A stretch of DNA of 64,000 bases from Blastomyces gilchristii SLH14081. Lineage: Eukaryota > Ascomycota > Eurotiomycetes > Onygenales > Ajellomycetaceae. The DNA lies in contig NW_003101664.1 in NCBI RefSeq assembly GCF_000003855.2, positions 620,878-684,877 of the forward strand, given 5' to 3'. Below, piece after piece: positions 1 to 11,448 of this stretch. Under the pieces are notes generated by a model that was given only the letters and a program-made list of their open reading frames with translations, searched no databases and was not told the origin of the DNA. Both the position numbers and the translations under genes were made by a program. Each line of letters opens with the position of its first letter. Position 1 is the first letter of the stretch.

Positions 1-37
1 TACTTTACTACCACCGTCTCTATCACTACCACAGGGC

Positions 38-1606
38 ATGGGAACACCTAGTGCACAGCTTCTCCAGGAGGTGCTGCCAGAGAAGTACTGGGCGAGGTGG
101 AAATTGTTGGAGGATAAAATTGTCAACTCAGGTGTACTGAGGTATCGGGGGTTGCTGATATCACATCCTCAAGAAATGTATGATTTGCTTGAGGAGCGGT
201 TATTGGAGAGTCTAGAGCTTGTTCGGCCAAGGTTGGGATACGGCCATTTCCTTGGTCGGGAAGATGCAGACAATGCAGATGATGCAGACTGGACGTCCGG
301 GGCGAAAGAGGACTGCGGGGATTCGAGCGATGGATGTGAGGGGGAAAAATGCGCCGATTGTGGCGCAAGGGTACTTCGGCATTTAGAAGGGGAGAAGCGG
401 AAATGGGAGATCAAAGTGTATGCCGCCAATGGTCTTATGAGAGCCGGTGCTTGGGCGGCAGCGTGGAGAGAAATGGAAAAAGTCGATGTCGAGGTTGGAT
501 TGGCGCTTCCAGTTGAAATTAAACGGGAGCTAGAGCGGAGAATTACCGAAGAGGATCAGATGAAACTCGAGGAGGCACGACGTTTGTCGGAGGAGGAGAA
601 GCGGAGGCGAGAAATTTACGGAGAATCACCGCCACCCACACAGGAGGCCATTGATGGGCTTGAAGATGATGATATAGTTCCTCCGTTTCAATCTGATTTT
701 GACCGGTCTTCACCTCCGCCCTCCTTTGAGCAACCAGAGCCACGGACATTCGAGCATGGGCGAGCCAATGGGCACACCAAACCCAGTGAGATAGATCTGC
801 AGACTCTCTGTGCAAATTATATCCGCGTGCTGGCTAGCGATAGACGGAATGTTGCGCTTGCTTTCCTCAGCGTCCTTGTCCTCTACCTATCAATTAGCAT
901 GGCGAGGCAAGAGAGCACTGTTGTCCACCCCACAACAAGTCCACGACATTTCGTTCAGCCAGATATATCGACACCAATAGCTATGGAACACAGCCCGCCC
1001 TCAATCGTCATTTCCCCTACTATAGCGTCTATTGAGCCGGAATTTCCATTGAACTCCGTGGCGGACGATAGGGTTATTCACCCTACACCAGCATGTGGAA
1101 GTCCCAATTTCGGAATACCATCTGTTGATAGTATGCAATTACAGCAAACTCACGCATCGCAACCCACTCCGAACCGCGCTGCACATCGCTGTCAAAGCGA
1201 AGCTCAGTCCATTGAATCCTCCGTACAGCCCCAGCTACAGCCACCAGTCGTATCGGAACCTACAGTAGCAGCCCAACCAAACGAACCATCTCCTAGCCAG
1301 CATGACAACATCGTTTGTTCATCAGTTCAAACCATGCCACCCCAGCCCATACAACCGACTAAAGACCGCGACTCTACATCCAGCGATCAAATCATAGAAC
1401 CAGCGCAAGAATCGTTAGCCGTAGGATGTCAACCATCAACACCAGCCTCATCATCAACAAGTTTTGAGAACCCATCGGCAGAAACCATAAAACCGTCACC
1501 GCAGGCTACGATGCAAGAAAGAGCAGAGGAACTGGAACGACAGCAAACACAGTCAGCAGATCCTGCGCCACTTCCTGAGTGTGTCAGGATGCCAGCTGAG
1601 GCATAA
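38..1606 (+). CDS. Hypothetical single-pass membrane protein, possibly 5'-truncated by the window edge
   Basis: I do not recognise the family. The 522-residue frame has an N-terminal helical region (about 1-75), an acidic Asp-rich segment (75-105) with a small Cys cluster around CADCG, a charged coiled-coil-like helix (about 160-192), a Pro-rich linker and one clear hydrophobic span at about 271-289, followed by a long Ser/Pro/Gln-rich tail. This architecture suggests a membrane-anchored protein with a disordered C-terminal side, but no enzymatic motif is visible. The frame stays open upstream of the first ATG to the window edge, and CACAG at 30-34 could be a splice acceptor, so the ATG at 38 may be internal. 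Stop at 1604-1606. The coding region is real judging by length and composition; the function is unknown. Confidence 0.7.
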   Translation: MGTPSAQLLQEVLPEKYWARWKLLEDKIVNSGVLRYRGLLISHPQEMYDLLEERLLESLELVRPRLGYGHFLGREDADNADDADWTSGAKEDCGDSSDGCEGEKCADCGARVLRHLEGEKRKWEIKVYAANGLMRAGAWAAAWREMEKVDVEVGLALPVEIKRELERRITEEDQMKLEEARRLSEEEKRRREIYGESPPPTQEAIDGLEDDDIVPPFQSDFDRSSPPPSFEQPEPRTFEHGRANGHTKPSEIDLQTLCANYIRVLASDRRNVALAFLSVLVLYLSISMARQESTVVHPTTSPRHFVQPDISTPIAMEHSPPSIVISPTIASIEPEFPLNSVADDRVIHPTPACGSPNFGIPSVDSMQLQQTHASQPTPNRAAHRCQSEAQSIESSVQPQLQPPVVSEPTVAAQPNEPSPSQHDNIVCSSVQTMPPQPIQPTKDRDSTSSDQIIEPAQESLAVGCQPSTPASSSTSFENPSAETIKPSPQATMQERAEELERQQTQSADPAPLPECVRMPAEA

Positions 1607-4041
1607 TTACAGTCTCATTTGCCTTAACCAGCCCACACAGCTACGGCTGACGATGAGACACCATTGTTGTTCGTTGCTTCGACATGATATAGCGTGTTAC
1701 TTTCTTTCATTTGTTCTTTTTTTTCTCATTTGTTTTCATTTTCTTTCCTTGGCCAGCGCAATGAGCATTTGATTTTACCCCATAATGAAGCGATATCTTT
1801 TTTTCTTTTTGACTTTGAATTTAAAATATGTACTTGTTTGCGTCAAGTCTACCATCCCTGCCTACCCTACCGTCCCATCAATCCGCGTCTGTTGCTTTAA
1901 ACTTCACATCGGTTGCACTGGGATTTTTACCTCGTTGCCCCCCAATTGTTTTGGAGGAAGGATGGCTATTATTGTTGCTGTTTAGCTTTAGCTGCTATTT
2001 CTGCGTCGTTCTGTGCAGGATCTTTCTTTTTGAGCTGGATTATGAATTGATGAAATGCTTCATGGACATATGTGTATGTACGTAAGTTAGTTATTAGATA
2101 GATAGCCAGAATTTAAGTGCTAGAATGATTGATGCAACACACTGAATTCAATGCTTGCTGGCAATTAATGGCAGTGCTTCTGAAACACATAGACAATGTA
2201 AAGTGGTTGGGTCTATAGACGGTTGGAATAATGTGTGTGTCTGTTCTGACATTCTACTTATTCCACTTCGAACATATTTTTTGTTAGTAATGATTCAAAG
2301 ACAGGAAGAACAAAAAAACACATTATCCACCAAGTATTGTCCGTCCATGCCTGTCTGTAGCCACTCTGGTTCCATCGATCGGTCGCTATTTTCAGCCTCC
2401 CCGCCACGCAAGAACCTTATATCTCGGTCCCCACACACAACCTTCCTTCAACTACCAGCTCACTCCTCACCCACCATTCCACTCAACCCTGCTGCTATGT
2501 GTGCCAAGTACTCCCTCCCACCTTCGCAGGAGTACCTGATACGTGGTCAATCAGTGTCAGCGGCGCCGGTGGCTGTAATTCCGATGCCACAGCCCTAACT
2601 CAAAAGCCCCTTCCTTACCCGATAAGGTTTGCCTAGCTAGCCTGGATGAGGATGATGCTGAACATGGGGTGGTTGCCTCCAACCTCGACAACATCTTTCC
2701 TCGTATCCCTACCCACTCTTTCTCCGCTTGCTTGACTGAGACAACGATCGTCGGTATCCTCTTTGTTTGTTGTGACTGTCCCGGTACAGGACATGATGAA
2801 TACGAAGAATGGGCCATCATCAGAGGCTAGCCCTTTCAAGAATTTCTGAAGGCCGCGGGAAACATTAGACATGGGTTGGAGAGCTATCATCGGCTGGGGC
2901 TGGGGAAGCTGTCGGAAGCTATTGTTGATCCATGGAACTTGCTAACTTGGGGAAAACTTTCCTCCAGTATCCATGGATTCCCAAAAATCAGTTCGTTCTA
3001 TTAATTGGCGCAGGTCAAGCTGAAAACCCAGCTGTGAAGGTAGCATTTGTCAATGAACGAATCCGTATGTGGTCGGAACTACGCAATAATGAACAGAACG
3101 AGCGAACATTGATCACCGGAACATTGATCACCGGAACATTGACTCCACCTCGTGCTCTGAAAGAGACACAGTACATGCCAAAAATAGATAGACGCTACGG
3201 ATGCATTGACATCAGAAATAATCACTCGAGAAACATGTGCCAATCAACTCTCCAGCTCAAAAATTCCTTTGGCTTTAAAGAGTGGTCAATTGGAGTTTGT
3301 TCTCCTACCCGACACCGCAGAGCCAACGGTGCTTGATTACGGTTGGCTATCAGCTCAGTTTATGACTTCTTCCGGCGGACTGTAGTGAGACATGAATGAC
3401 TAGCCTCACCTTCTCCGAACCCAAACGGCCAAGGGCGGAGAAGATGGAATAAATGCCAACCTCGGGAGATATAGAGAGCCGGCAGCCTTCCATCGTGATT
3501 GTCCTGGTACTTCTTTTGCTTTTGGCCGCAGTAACTAAGCTTTCTGAGAGGCTAAAAGTAAGTCTTCGTTTTTCTAAGCCATCACGCGCTGCACTGGTGC
3601 TGGAATCCGCGAAATTCGATAGGCTAGGGTTAAAGGCAAGGTTGGCTGCTTGGGTGTGCTTGGGCATGGAGCTGTGTCTTAGTTTGAGACCCTGCGTGCA
3701 GATCCCTGCTATTCGGGTATGGCGTCGATGACATGTCGATAACATTTAGCCGACGTAAAGGAATCCGCTTGCGAATTCCGCGAGGTCTCGGTACTTCTAC
3801 TTCGCTTGTCTATATTGGGGTAATCTTGGGGAACTGCGAAGTATATAAAATGGGAGCTTGGAGCCCGCTTCCTCCTTTTTCATTTTCAGCATTCCATTCT
3901 ATCTTCATTTAACCAGTGTATGATCTACTCTTCCTCGCCGTTAACGTATCACGCTCGTTTTCAGCTTACTTCAGTGTTTATCCACGATATAGCTGCCTCC
4001 TTTTTTGATACTTCCCCAAAAGTTCTATCCATCAAGCCACC
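1607..4041. other. Intergenic stretch with a 15-bp tandem repeat
   Basis: No convincing gene is seen; the short frames here have no domain features and conflict with each other. A 15-base unit, GAACATTGATCACCG, occurs twice in tandem at 3104-3133 followed by a 9-base partial third copy to 3142. The right end holds the promoter of the secreted-protein gene. Confidence 0.6.
3842..3850 (+). promoter_or_regulatory. TATA box of the But2-domain gene
   Basis: TATATAAAA lies 192 bases before the ATG at 4042 and is followed by a pyrimidine-rich stretch (CTTCCTCCTTTTTC), a common layout for strongly transcribed fungal genes. The assignment rests on sequence and position only. Confidence 0.55.
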
Positions 4042-4644
4042 ATGAAGCTCGCCACACTGTTCATCGCTGCCGCAACCGCAGTCCTCGCTGCCCCAGCCAG
4101 TTCCCCAGCTGGGGACATTACCAGTCGTCAAATAAACGGCAAAATCTACCCACACCGCACATTCCGCTACTGGGTCTCAAGCGGCAAACTCAAAGAAGAC
4201 CCACAGGACCAACTTCTTGTCGTGAAAGACGGCATCGCCGCACACGAGACAACCACAATCGTTACCTTCGACATCTCCCCCGACCTCCAGGGCCGCCGCT
4301 GCAGGCTCCAATTTGACCTGTGGCCCCGCGACGTCTCCAGCGGGTCCAAGCAGGCGGACGTTTTCACCGTCATCGACCCACCGACGCACGACTTCTCCCC
4401 GGCGACAGTCTCTCAATGGCGCCCTGCCGCGCTGGCAGAGACGCAGCGGAGCCGTGATATCCATCAAGGCCGTATCCAGGTTGAAGCGCCGGGAAGCGCG
4501 GACTGGATCCAATCATTCCATGGATATCCTGAGTTCGACTGCCCTGCTGGACAACTTTTTGCCCTTGAGTATGTTGGTGTCAATGATGCTGTCGCCATTC
4601 GCTGGGATATTGGAGTGACTGGACCCATCATTATCCCTTTGTAA
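4042..4644 (+). CDS. Secreted protein with a But2 C-terminal-type domain
   Basis: A 200-residue protein without introns. Residues 1-17 are a classic signal peptide (MKLATLFIAAATAVLAA), so it is probably exported. The remainder resembles the But2 C-terminal (ubiquitin 3 binding protein But2) domain widespread in small secreted fungal proteins: a beta-rich body with the conserved late motif FDCPAGQLFALEY (about 173-185) and the closing segment IRWDIGVTGP near the C terminus. Two Cys (in RRCRL and in DCPAG) could form a disulfide. The start has the context CCACCATG and fits the signal peptide. A TATA box and CT-rich leader lie upstream. The molecular role of these secreted proteins is not established; cell-surface or extracellular function is an inference. 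Confidence 0.7.
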   Translation: MKLATLFIAAATAVLAAPASSPAGDITSRQINGKIYPHRTFRYWVSSGKLKEDPQDQLLVVKDGIAAHETTTIVTFDISPDLQGRRCRLQFDLWPRDVSSGSKQADVFTVIDPPTHDFSPATVSQWRPAALAETQRSRDIHQGRIQVEAPGSADWIQSFHGYPEFDCPAGQLFALEYVGVNDAVAIRWDIGVTGPIIIPL

Positions 4645-5640
4645 GGTGATGATAGCGTCGATTTGTCTCTTCCTTTTTGACATCCTGTCTTGGATTGGTG
4701 ATGACTTAAATTGGATATATATGTATATGTGTGTAATGTTGGTATTTATTGGGTAAGGAGATTGATTGAAAGGGGACTTTGAATATTGACAATGATGGGG
4801 GGAAGGAAAGCCCAGTTAGCGGATCTTGGTTTCACTATGATATTTTGACATACCTCTCCTTAAAAGCTTAAATTCAGAAAACCCTAGAACGAACGTTGAT
4901 CGATCGCTTCGGCATCACATTGATGTGTCTCTTTGATCTTTTTCACATATTTTTCGAAGTGATATATGAGTGAATTTGAAGAGTTGCGGTTCTTGGGGCT
5001 GCCGCGCGGATGACATCATTGGTCGCCACCACCACCCGATGGATGGTTTGGCCAAGGGGTAAAATAAATCCAGGAACAGCCCAGACTTGCCCAGAGATCG
5101 GGCAGCGCGGAACGGCTCGCCCCTGTACTGAGTGACGGGAGTCCCTGAGTTGCCACCACTGCGCTCAATATCAAAACCATTTCAACCTCCTCCTCTGACC
5201 TGGAATACTGCCATGACCAGGTTTGATGCGGCTGTTTCCTCTGGATATGCTTGATGCTTCGTCCATCCCCAAGCCCAGTTCCAGTACAAGCCTGCATGTT
5301 GTCCCGCCAATCGACGGCGAGGGTGCTGGAACGAGGGTGACTAAGCAGCTGTTCCGCTAGTCCTTAACGGTGCTAGTGTCTCCACGAGAAACTCTCGGCA
5401 TTTTGCTATTCCGTGATTGGTCGTGAAAAGTTTTCGGAGGCTCTTTGCCTTTAAAACTCTCGATCGCGGACTTTGATCTTCTTTTTATAATAAAAGACTT
5501 TTTCCACTTTCTTTTCTGTGGTCATATTATACTACTAATAATAATCCCACCCTCCCCCGTTCTCTCGTTTCGGGCCCCCCTCCACTCCTCCCTCTTTGTC
5601 GCGACCTCTCGCTTATTAGTTTGTGTATATTCCTTTCACA
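4645..5640. other. Intergenic region and MIR1 promoter
   Basis: No gene is seen. The last ~95 bases before MIR1 (about 5548-5640) are strongly pyrimidine-rich, with C-runs such as CCCTCCCCCGTTCTCTCG, a leader type found before highly expressed fungal genes. The rest has no recognisable element. Confidence 0.5.
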
Positions 5641-6860
5641 ATGGCTGCTGCTGCTGCCCCTTCTGCCCAGCTGGATGGCGTCAAAAAGCCAGCCTTGCCT
5701 ACCCCCCAGGGCCCTCAGTTGAGCGGCATTAACCTGTACGCAAGATTCGCCTTTGCTGGCGCTGTCTGCTGTTCAGCTACCCATGGCGCCCTCACACCTG
5801 TCGACGTGTAAGTCCCATTGTCTCTCTTCTTCTTGTTTGTTGTAACCCCCTTTCTACGCCTGTCCGTTGTTTACCCGAGGCTAACAATGGCAATCGCCTT
5901 GCAGTGTCAAGACGAAAATCCAGCTTGAACCCCAGACCTACAACAGAGGCATGATTGCAGGATTCAGACAGGTCGTTCGGAATGAGGGAGCTGCCGCTCT
6001 CCTGGCCGGTTTCGGTCCTACTGCTGCGGGTTACTTCCTCCAAGGTGCCTTCAAGTTCGGAGGTTACGAGTTCTTCAAGAAGCAGTCAATCGACTTCCTT
6101 GGCTATGAGACTGCCGCCAGGAACAGAACTGCTGTCTACCTCTCCTCCTCTGCTCTTGCTGAGTTCTTCGCTTCCATCGCTCTCTGCCCTCTCGAGGCCA
6201 CTCGTATCCGTCTCGTTTCTCAACCTGGTTTCGCTTCTGGTCTTGTCGGTGGATTCGGAAAGATCTTGAAGAATGAAGGAATCGGTGCTTTCTACTCTGG
6301 TTTCGGCCCTATCCTCTTGAAACAGTAAGCTTTCTCCTCCCCAACCCCAAAAGCATCCGCGCATACATACATCGCTTTGATTTAATTTGTACTAATTTCT
6401 CTAAAGGGTTCCCTACACTATGGCCAAGTTCGTCGTCTTCGAGAGAGTCTCCGAGGCTCTGTACCGTCATTTCGACAAGGATACCCTCTCTAATGGCGCC
6501 AAGACCTCAATCAACTTGGGATCTGGTCTTGTCGCTGGTCTTGCTTCCGCCGTTATCTCCCAGCCTGCCGACACTATGCTTAGCAAAATCAACAAGACTG
6601 AAGGCCTTCCAGGTGAAGGAAACATGTCCCGCTTGATCAAGATTGCCAAGGATCTCGGACTCAAGGGCAGCTTCAGCGGTCTTAGTGCTCGTCTCTTCCT
6701 GGTTGGTGCTATCACTGCTGGCCAGTTTGCTATCTACGGTATGTTCCCCGGTTCCTTCTCATTCTGAATTTCCTTGTATAATCGTTTTACTGAGTTCCTA
6801 TTCTCTACAGGTGACATCAAGCGCGTCCTCAACGCCACTCAGGGTATCGACTTGAAATAA
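5641..6860 (+). CDS. MIR1: Mitochondrial phosphate carrier
   Basis: Inner-membrane carrier of the SLC25 family that imports inorganic phosphate for ATP synthesis. Four exons rebuilt from splice signals: 5641-5807, 5905-6324, 6407-6738 and 6811-6860, giving 322 residues, the usual length. Three carrier repeats are visible. The first holds the signature PVDVVKTKIQ (created by joining exons 1 and 2), the second [10 protein letters not shown] and the third [11 protein letters not shown]. The short Ala/Pro-rich N terminus (about 1-27) without a long presequence fits the fungal phosphate carrier. The motif [16 protein letters not shown] and [21 protein letters not shown] are characteristic of the phosphate rather than the nucleotide carriers. 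Introns are 97, 82 and 72 bases with GTAAGT, GTAAGC and GTATGT donors. The pyrimidine-rich leader suggests high expression. Identification is firm. Confidence 0.95.
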
Positions 6861-8241
6861 ATTCTTCCTTGATTATCCTCAATTTACCGCCTACCCGTTC
6901 CTTTAACCCTCTCGATACCTACCTCCTAGAACACCTGGTCGCAACGCACTATTTGACCTTCCATATGTCCCTAGCGGATTCATCCGGGATGTAATTTTCT
7001 TGCTTTCTTTCTTTCTTTCTTTCTTTCTTTTCTTTTTTTTTTTTTTTTTGGATCAGAATTCCTTTTGTTTTTAAAAAAGATGAAAAGTAATGAAATACCA
7101 GATAGACAAGCTGTTACTTTTTGTTTGAAATAACCATGTCCGCAAATAACTTCCCCTTCGATTTTTGTTTCGTTTGTATTCATTTGTTCCCTCTCTTTTC
7201 AAAAAAATAAAAATTGGCATGTACTATTCTTCATTTCATTTCTGTGCGTTTCCTGGTTCGTTTCTACTGTCTGGTCTTTTTTTTAGAGCAACTTTTTCTA
7301 TTGCATGTATAGATAGAGGGTGATGGATATTCCCTGATTTTTCCAAAAGAACCTTTTTGCTTTTCTATATGCCATGGATAGTGTTCATAGAGTTGCTTTC
7401 TCATTGTCGTTTCTAGAAGTGTGTTAGATAGAGCCCATTTCTTTTCACCCTCTGATAGACATTGTATAGCATTTCTCTCACAAAAGTTAATATTCCTACT
7501 CTTTTTGGCTCATTAATTAGTAAGTGCATTTACAATGTTGCCACCAGTCTAACCACATGCGGTAATTAAACTGAACGTGATGATATGATTCCTCAACCAT
7601 GCCAAGACCGTTCTTTCCTATTACAGTTAGTACGTAGAATAGTCCCCTACGGCTGATCTCTCATTGCCGCATCTTAAAACTCACCACCAACCACTCATTC
7701 CACGTGTCTCCTTTCTGAACATACCAAACCCATATACGTACATACATATACCCAGTACATATTTACCTTAATACTCCCTGTCTGCTATACGATTTTCCAG
7801 TTACGTTGCTCATCATATAGGAGACCCATTCTTTGATCAATTGCCCCTGGTCCCCTGAACTGTGCATCGGTGTATCAAAAAATCACAGGCCGAACTACCC
7901 CTGAAACTTTATTTAACTATCCACACGCTAATTCTTTTTTTTTTTTTTTTTTGTTTATTTTATTCTTTCTTGCTATTTGAGAACAACGAGATCATAACTC
8001 AAGCACAGAAAGGAAGAAGAGAAAGAAAAAGAAAGAAACGGAGCATGAACTAAACGCGTATACGTACAGAGTATACTGCTACAGCGAGACAGACGTGCGT
8101 GTGCACGTGACGTGTGATATCTTTCTTCCCTTTTTTCTCAACACTGTCTGCATTAGTTTCTGAGAAGTGCATCCTGTCCAGGGTGTTTGAGGCGGGAAGT
8201 GGCTGCGGCGGTGTCTGTCGGGACCCTCTTGTTGCGGAAGA
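6861..8241. other. Intergenic, simple-sequence tracts
   Basis: No gene is seen. A pyrimidine microsatellite (TTTC repeats running into a long T run) covers about 7003-7049 and an 18-base T run lies at 7935-7952. The surrounding sequence is AT-rich with no coding frame of interest. Confidence 0.55.
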
Positions 8242-10651
8242 ATGGGGTCTCTTATATCGTCGGCCTACCAGTATATATTTCGGAAGCGGGAGACGCAATG
8301 GCTTGATATTGACGGTAAGTTTTGTCTTTTTTGGCTGACCCTCTTCCTATATGTAATTTTATGGATTTTTATGGATCTCCGTTGTTGGGTCTCATTTTCT
8401 GTCTGGATACGTAATTCATTTCTGACCGGCGACGCTTTATTCGGTTTATTCGACTGTCCTCCGCAAATTTTTAAGCTCTTCCATTTCAAAACTCAATACC
8501 GTCATTACCTATGGTTTCTCTTACTACCTTCGCAAAATTCCCGAAAGAAAACAAGTAGCACTTCACTAATCATTTTCCCAGACTTCAACCCCGATGAGTC
8601 GGGTGAGCAAAACCAGCTCATGCTCCAGGCCTTCGAGTGGTACGTGCCTGATGACCAGAAACATTGGCGACGGCTGCTGGCAGCCCTGCCAAGTCTTAAG
8701 GCGATCGGAGTGACCAGTATCTGGCTCCCACCGGGCTGTAAGGCCATGAGCCCGTCCGGCAACGGGTATGACATCTACGACCTTTACGACTTGGGCGAGT
8801 TCGATCAGAAAGGGTCCAGGGCCACGAAGTGGGGGACTAAGGAGGAGCTTGTTGCTCTTGTGAAGAGGGCGCATGAGATGGAGATTGCGGTCATTTGGGA
8901 TACGGTGCTTAATCATAAAGCTGCGGCTGATCATACGGAGAGGTGTGTGGCGGTTAGGGTTAATCCGAAAGGTGGGTTTCTGACCTTTTAAATTAAATGC
9001 CACTAATGGGCCATGGGGAAGGGGTTTTCTACGTCTGTACTACCCAAAAATACGTCCAGTGTTGATACTAATGCCACAACCAAAACTTTAGACCGCAGAA
9101 AAATCATCAGTGAGCCCGAGGAAATTGAAGCTTGGTTGGGTTTTTCATTTCCTGGTCGGGGGACAAGGTACAGCAAAATGAAATATCATTGGTACCATTT
9201 TACAGGAGTCGACTATAATGCCCGTAATAAGAAAACAGGGATATATAAAATCATGGGGCCCGATACTAAGGACTGGGCGCGAGATGTTAGCAAGGAGAAT
9301 GGCAACTACGACTATTTGATGTTTGCGAATCTGGACTACTCCCATCCAGAAGTTCGTGAGGACGTCCTGAAATGGATTCAATGGATAGGTGACCAACTAC
9401 CGATCGCTGGTCTCAGGTTGGATGCGGTAAAACACTATTCAGCTGGGTTTCTAAAAGAGTTTATCGGCCATGTTCAGCGAACGGTTGGGCCTGGCTGGTT
9501 CCTTGTGGCTGAATATTGGAAGGTGGAAGTCCGAGAACTTTTGGAATATTTAGGACGAATGGACTACCTGGTCTCGTTATTTGATGCGCCATTGGTCCAC
9601 CGGTTTTCTCAGATTTCGAGGACGGCAGGCGCTGATTTGCGTAGGGTCTTTGAGGGGACTTTGGTTAAATATGAGCAGAAACATGCTGTGGTGCGTTTTT
9701 ATCTAGAAACCCCTCTTCAACCGATCGACAAGAAGGTACAAACGGGTTCACTAACATGTCGGAGTGGCTAGACATTTGTCATGAACCATGATACTGTAAG
9801 TTTGTTTTCTTTGTTTCACTACACAAATTCTAGCCACTTTCAAATTTCTAACAACAATCCAGCAACCGTCCCAATCCCTCGAGGTAAATTATTCTTGCCA
9901 ATCGCCCACTAAAATGACGCGTCAAAAAATTAGAGCCTCCTAACAACCAAATAGGAACCCATAGAAGATTTCTTCAAGCCGCTCGCATATGCCCTAATCC
10001 TCCTTCGCAAAGAGGGCCACCCCTGCCTTTTTTACGGCGACCTGTACGGAATGTGCGGTGGCTGCCAGGGCATCCTCAAACCCTCCTGCAATGACCGACT
10101 AGCCGACCTAGCCCTTGCTAGAAAATTATATGCATACGGTCGACAGCGCGATTATTTTGATAAAAGGAATTGTATTGGTTAGTTTCTGCCCCTTTGCTTT
10201 ATACATATCTGCTCGAAATCTCGTGCAACCCCTGTATCCACCCCCAAATCTCGGGTGCCTGTCATGATTAATTAACACTTCTTGTACAGGATTCGTCCGC
10301 CTGGGCGACTCAGCACATCCAGATGGTCTCGCTTGCGTCCTCAGCAACGGCCCTGCCGACACGAAGCGCATGTATGTAGGAAAAGCGCATGCGGACAGCG
10401 TCTGGACAGAGGTTTATGGTTATTGCCGTTCCAGAGTGAAGATTGACAGTCGCGGTTATGGTGTTTTTGGTGTGGTGTCACGTAACGTGAGCGTCTGGGT
10501 TCGTGAGGATGCCATGGGAAGGGAGAGCTTTGGGAAATTGTACGTGGTTGTTTTTATTCTTCATCTATGTTGTCCTAATGAGTCGAGGCTAATCTGCAGC
10601 TGGTATACATACAGTAATTCGGATATCTACTCATATCTAGTTACTGAGTGA
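8242..10651 (+). CDS. AMY1: Intracellular GH13 alpha-amylase, AMY1 type (cell-wall alpha-glucan associated)
   Basis: Eight exons join in frame: 8242-8314, 8582-8971, 9092-9690, 9772-9795, 9863-9883, 9955-10177, 10290-10539 and 10600-10651, giving 543 residues. No signal peptide is present, matching the cytosolic bacterial-like GH13_5 group of fungal amylases. The four GH13 motifs are intact: region I DTVLNHK, region II GLRLDAVKH (nucleophile Asp), region III FLVAEYW (acid/base Glu) and region IV FVMNHDTQ. Region IV is assembled across a 24-base and a 21-base microexon, so a gene finder could easily miss it. In Histoplasma the AMY1 enzyme of this group is needed for alpha-(1,3)-glucan in the cell wall; the same role here is an inference from family. 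No alpha-glucan synthase gene lies beside it in this window. The start MGSLISSAYQYIF is the first ATG that splices into the catalytic frame. Confidence 0.9.
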
Positions 10652-11448
10652 TGTGCCATTACACACTCTCCCCACTAGCCCACATGTTTGCTTTTTTCTT
10701 CCTTTCTTTGTGCCTCATACTCACCGTCTACTACTTCCCACCCCTTACTGATTTCCTTTCTCATTGTTTTTATATATATCTCATTCTCGTTTTTGATCTA
10801 TTACCTGTACCTATCTACGCACCTCTGCCTCTTCCCCGACCTCTACCATGTTATATATTGCACATTTTCCGTCTTCGAAACTGGAGTTAAGAGTCTTTGG
10901 TTTAAAAGCTTCGATTTTTGAGCTCACCTTGTAATGCTTCCTACCATTCTTTTTGAATATTCCCCCCCCAATACCTGCTGCTGGATTTTACACAGCATAA
11001 TATCTCTTTATTTAATCCCTGTCATAAATAAACATAGACAAACTAATCTTTCTTTTTTCATTTGAAGCTATCAGAGAAATTTCTCCGTTGATTTATCGAA
11101 CTTAGTCTATCTTAGAAATCAAAAAGTCAATACACAAGTTTTGGGGCATAATTGCGAGTCATCAGATCAGTATATATGCCATACAAAAAATTGAGAGGAG
11201 AAATATCTATCCTGAAATAATGGAATGAGGAAAATCATGTACTGCTTATCCCATGTTCGTCTGCATGAATACATAGAACCATGCCATGATCATCAAACAA
11301 TCATCACCATTCATCCATTCATTCCAAACGAGAGAAAGCAAAACCCGCCATAATTATATGCGGAAACAGTGTGCCCGCTAACCCGGTCCCCAAAAAACCC
11401 GCAGGAAAGAAAATACACAAACCCAGAAGAAAAAAGAAAGAAAAAAGA
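10652..11448. other. Intergenic between convergent genes
   Basis: Shared 3' flank of the amylase gene (plus) and the LSO2/CCDC124-type gene (minus). It is AT-rich with T-rich stretches and no coding signal. Confidence 0.5.

Noticed and set aside
2155..2598. 147-codon plus-strand frame
   Set aside because: No domain, mixed composition, conflicts with equally long frames on the other strand.
3350..3745. 131-codon minus-strand frame overlapping a 92-codon plus frame
   Set aside because: No recognisable motif on either strand and no splice-supported extension.
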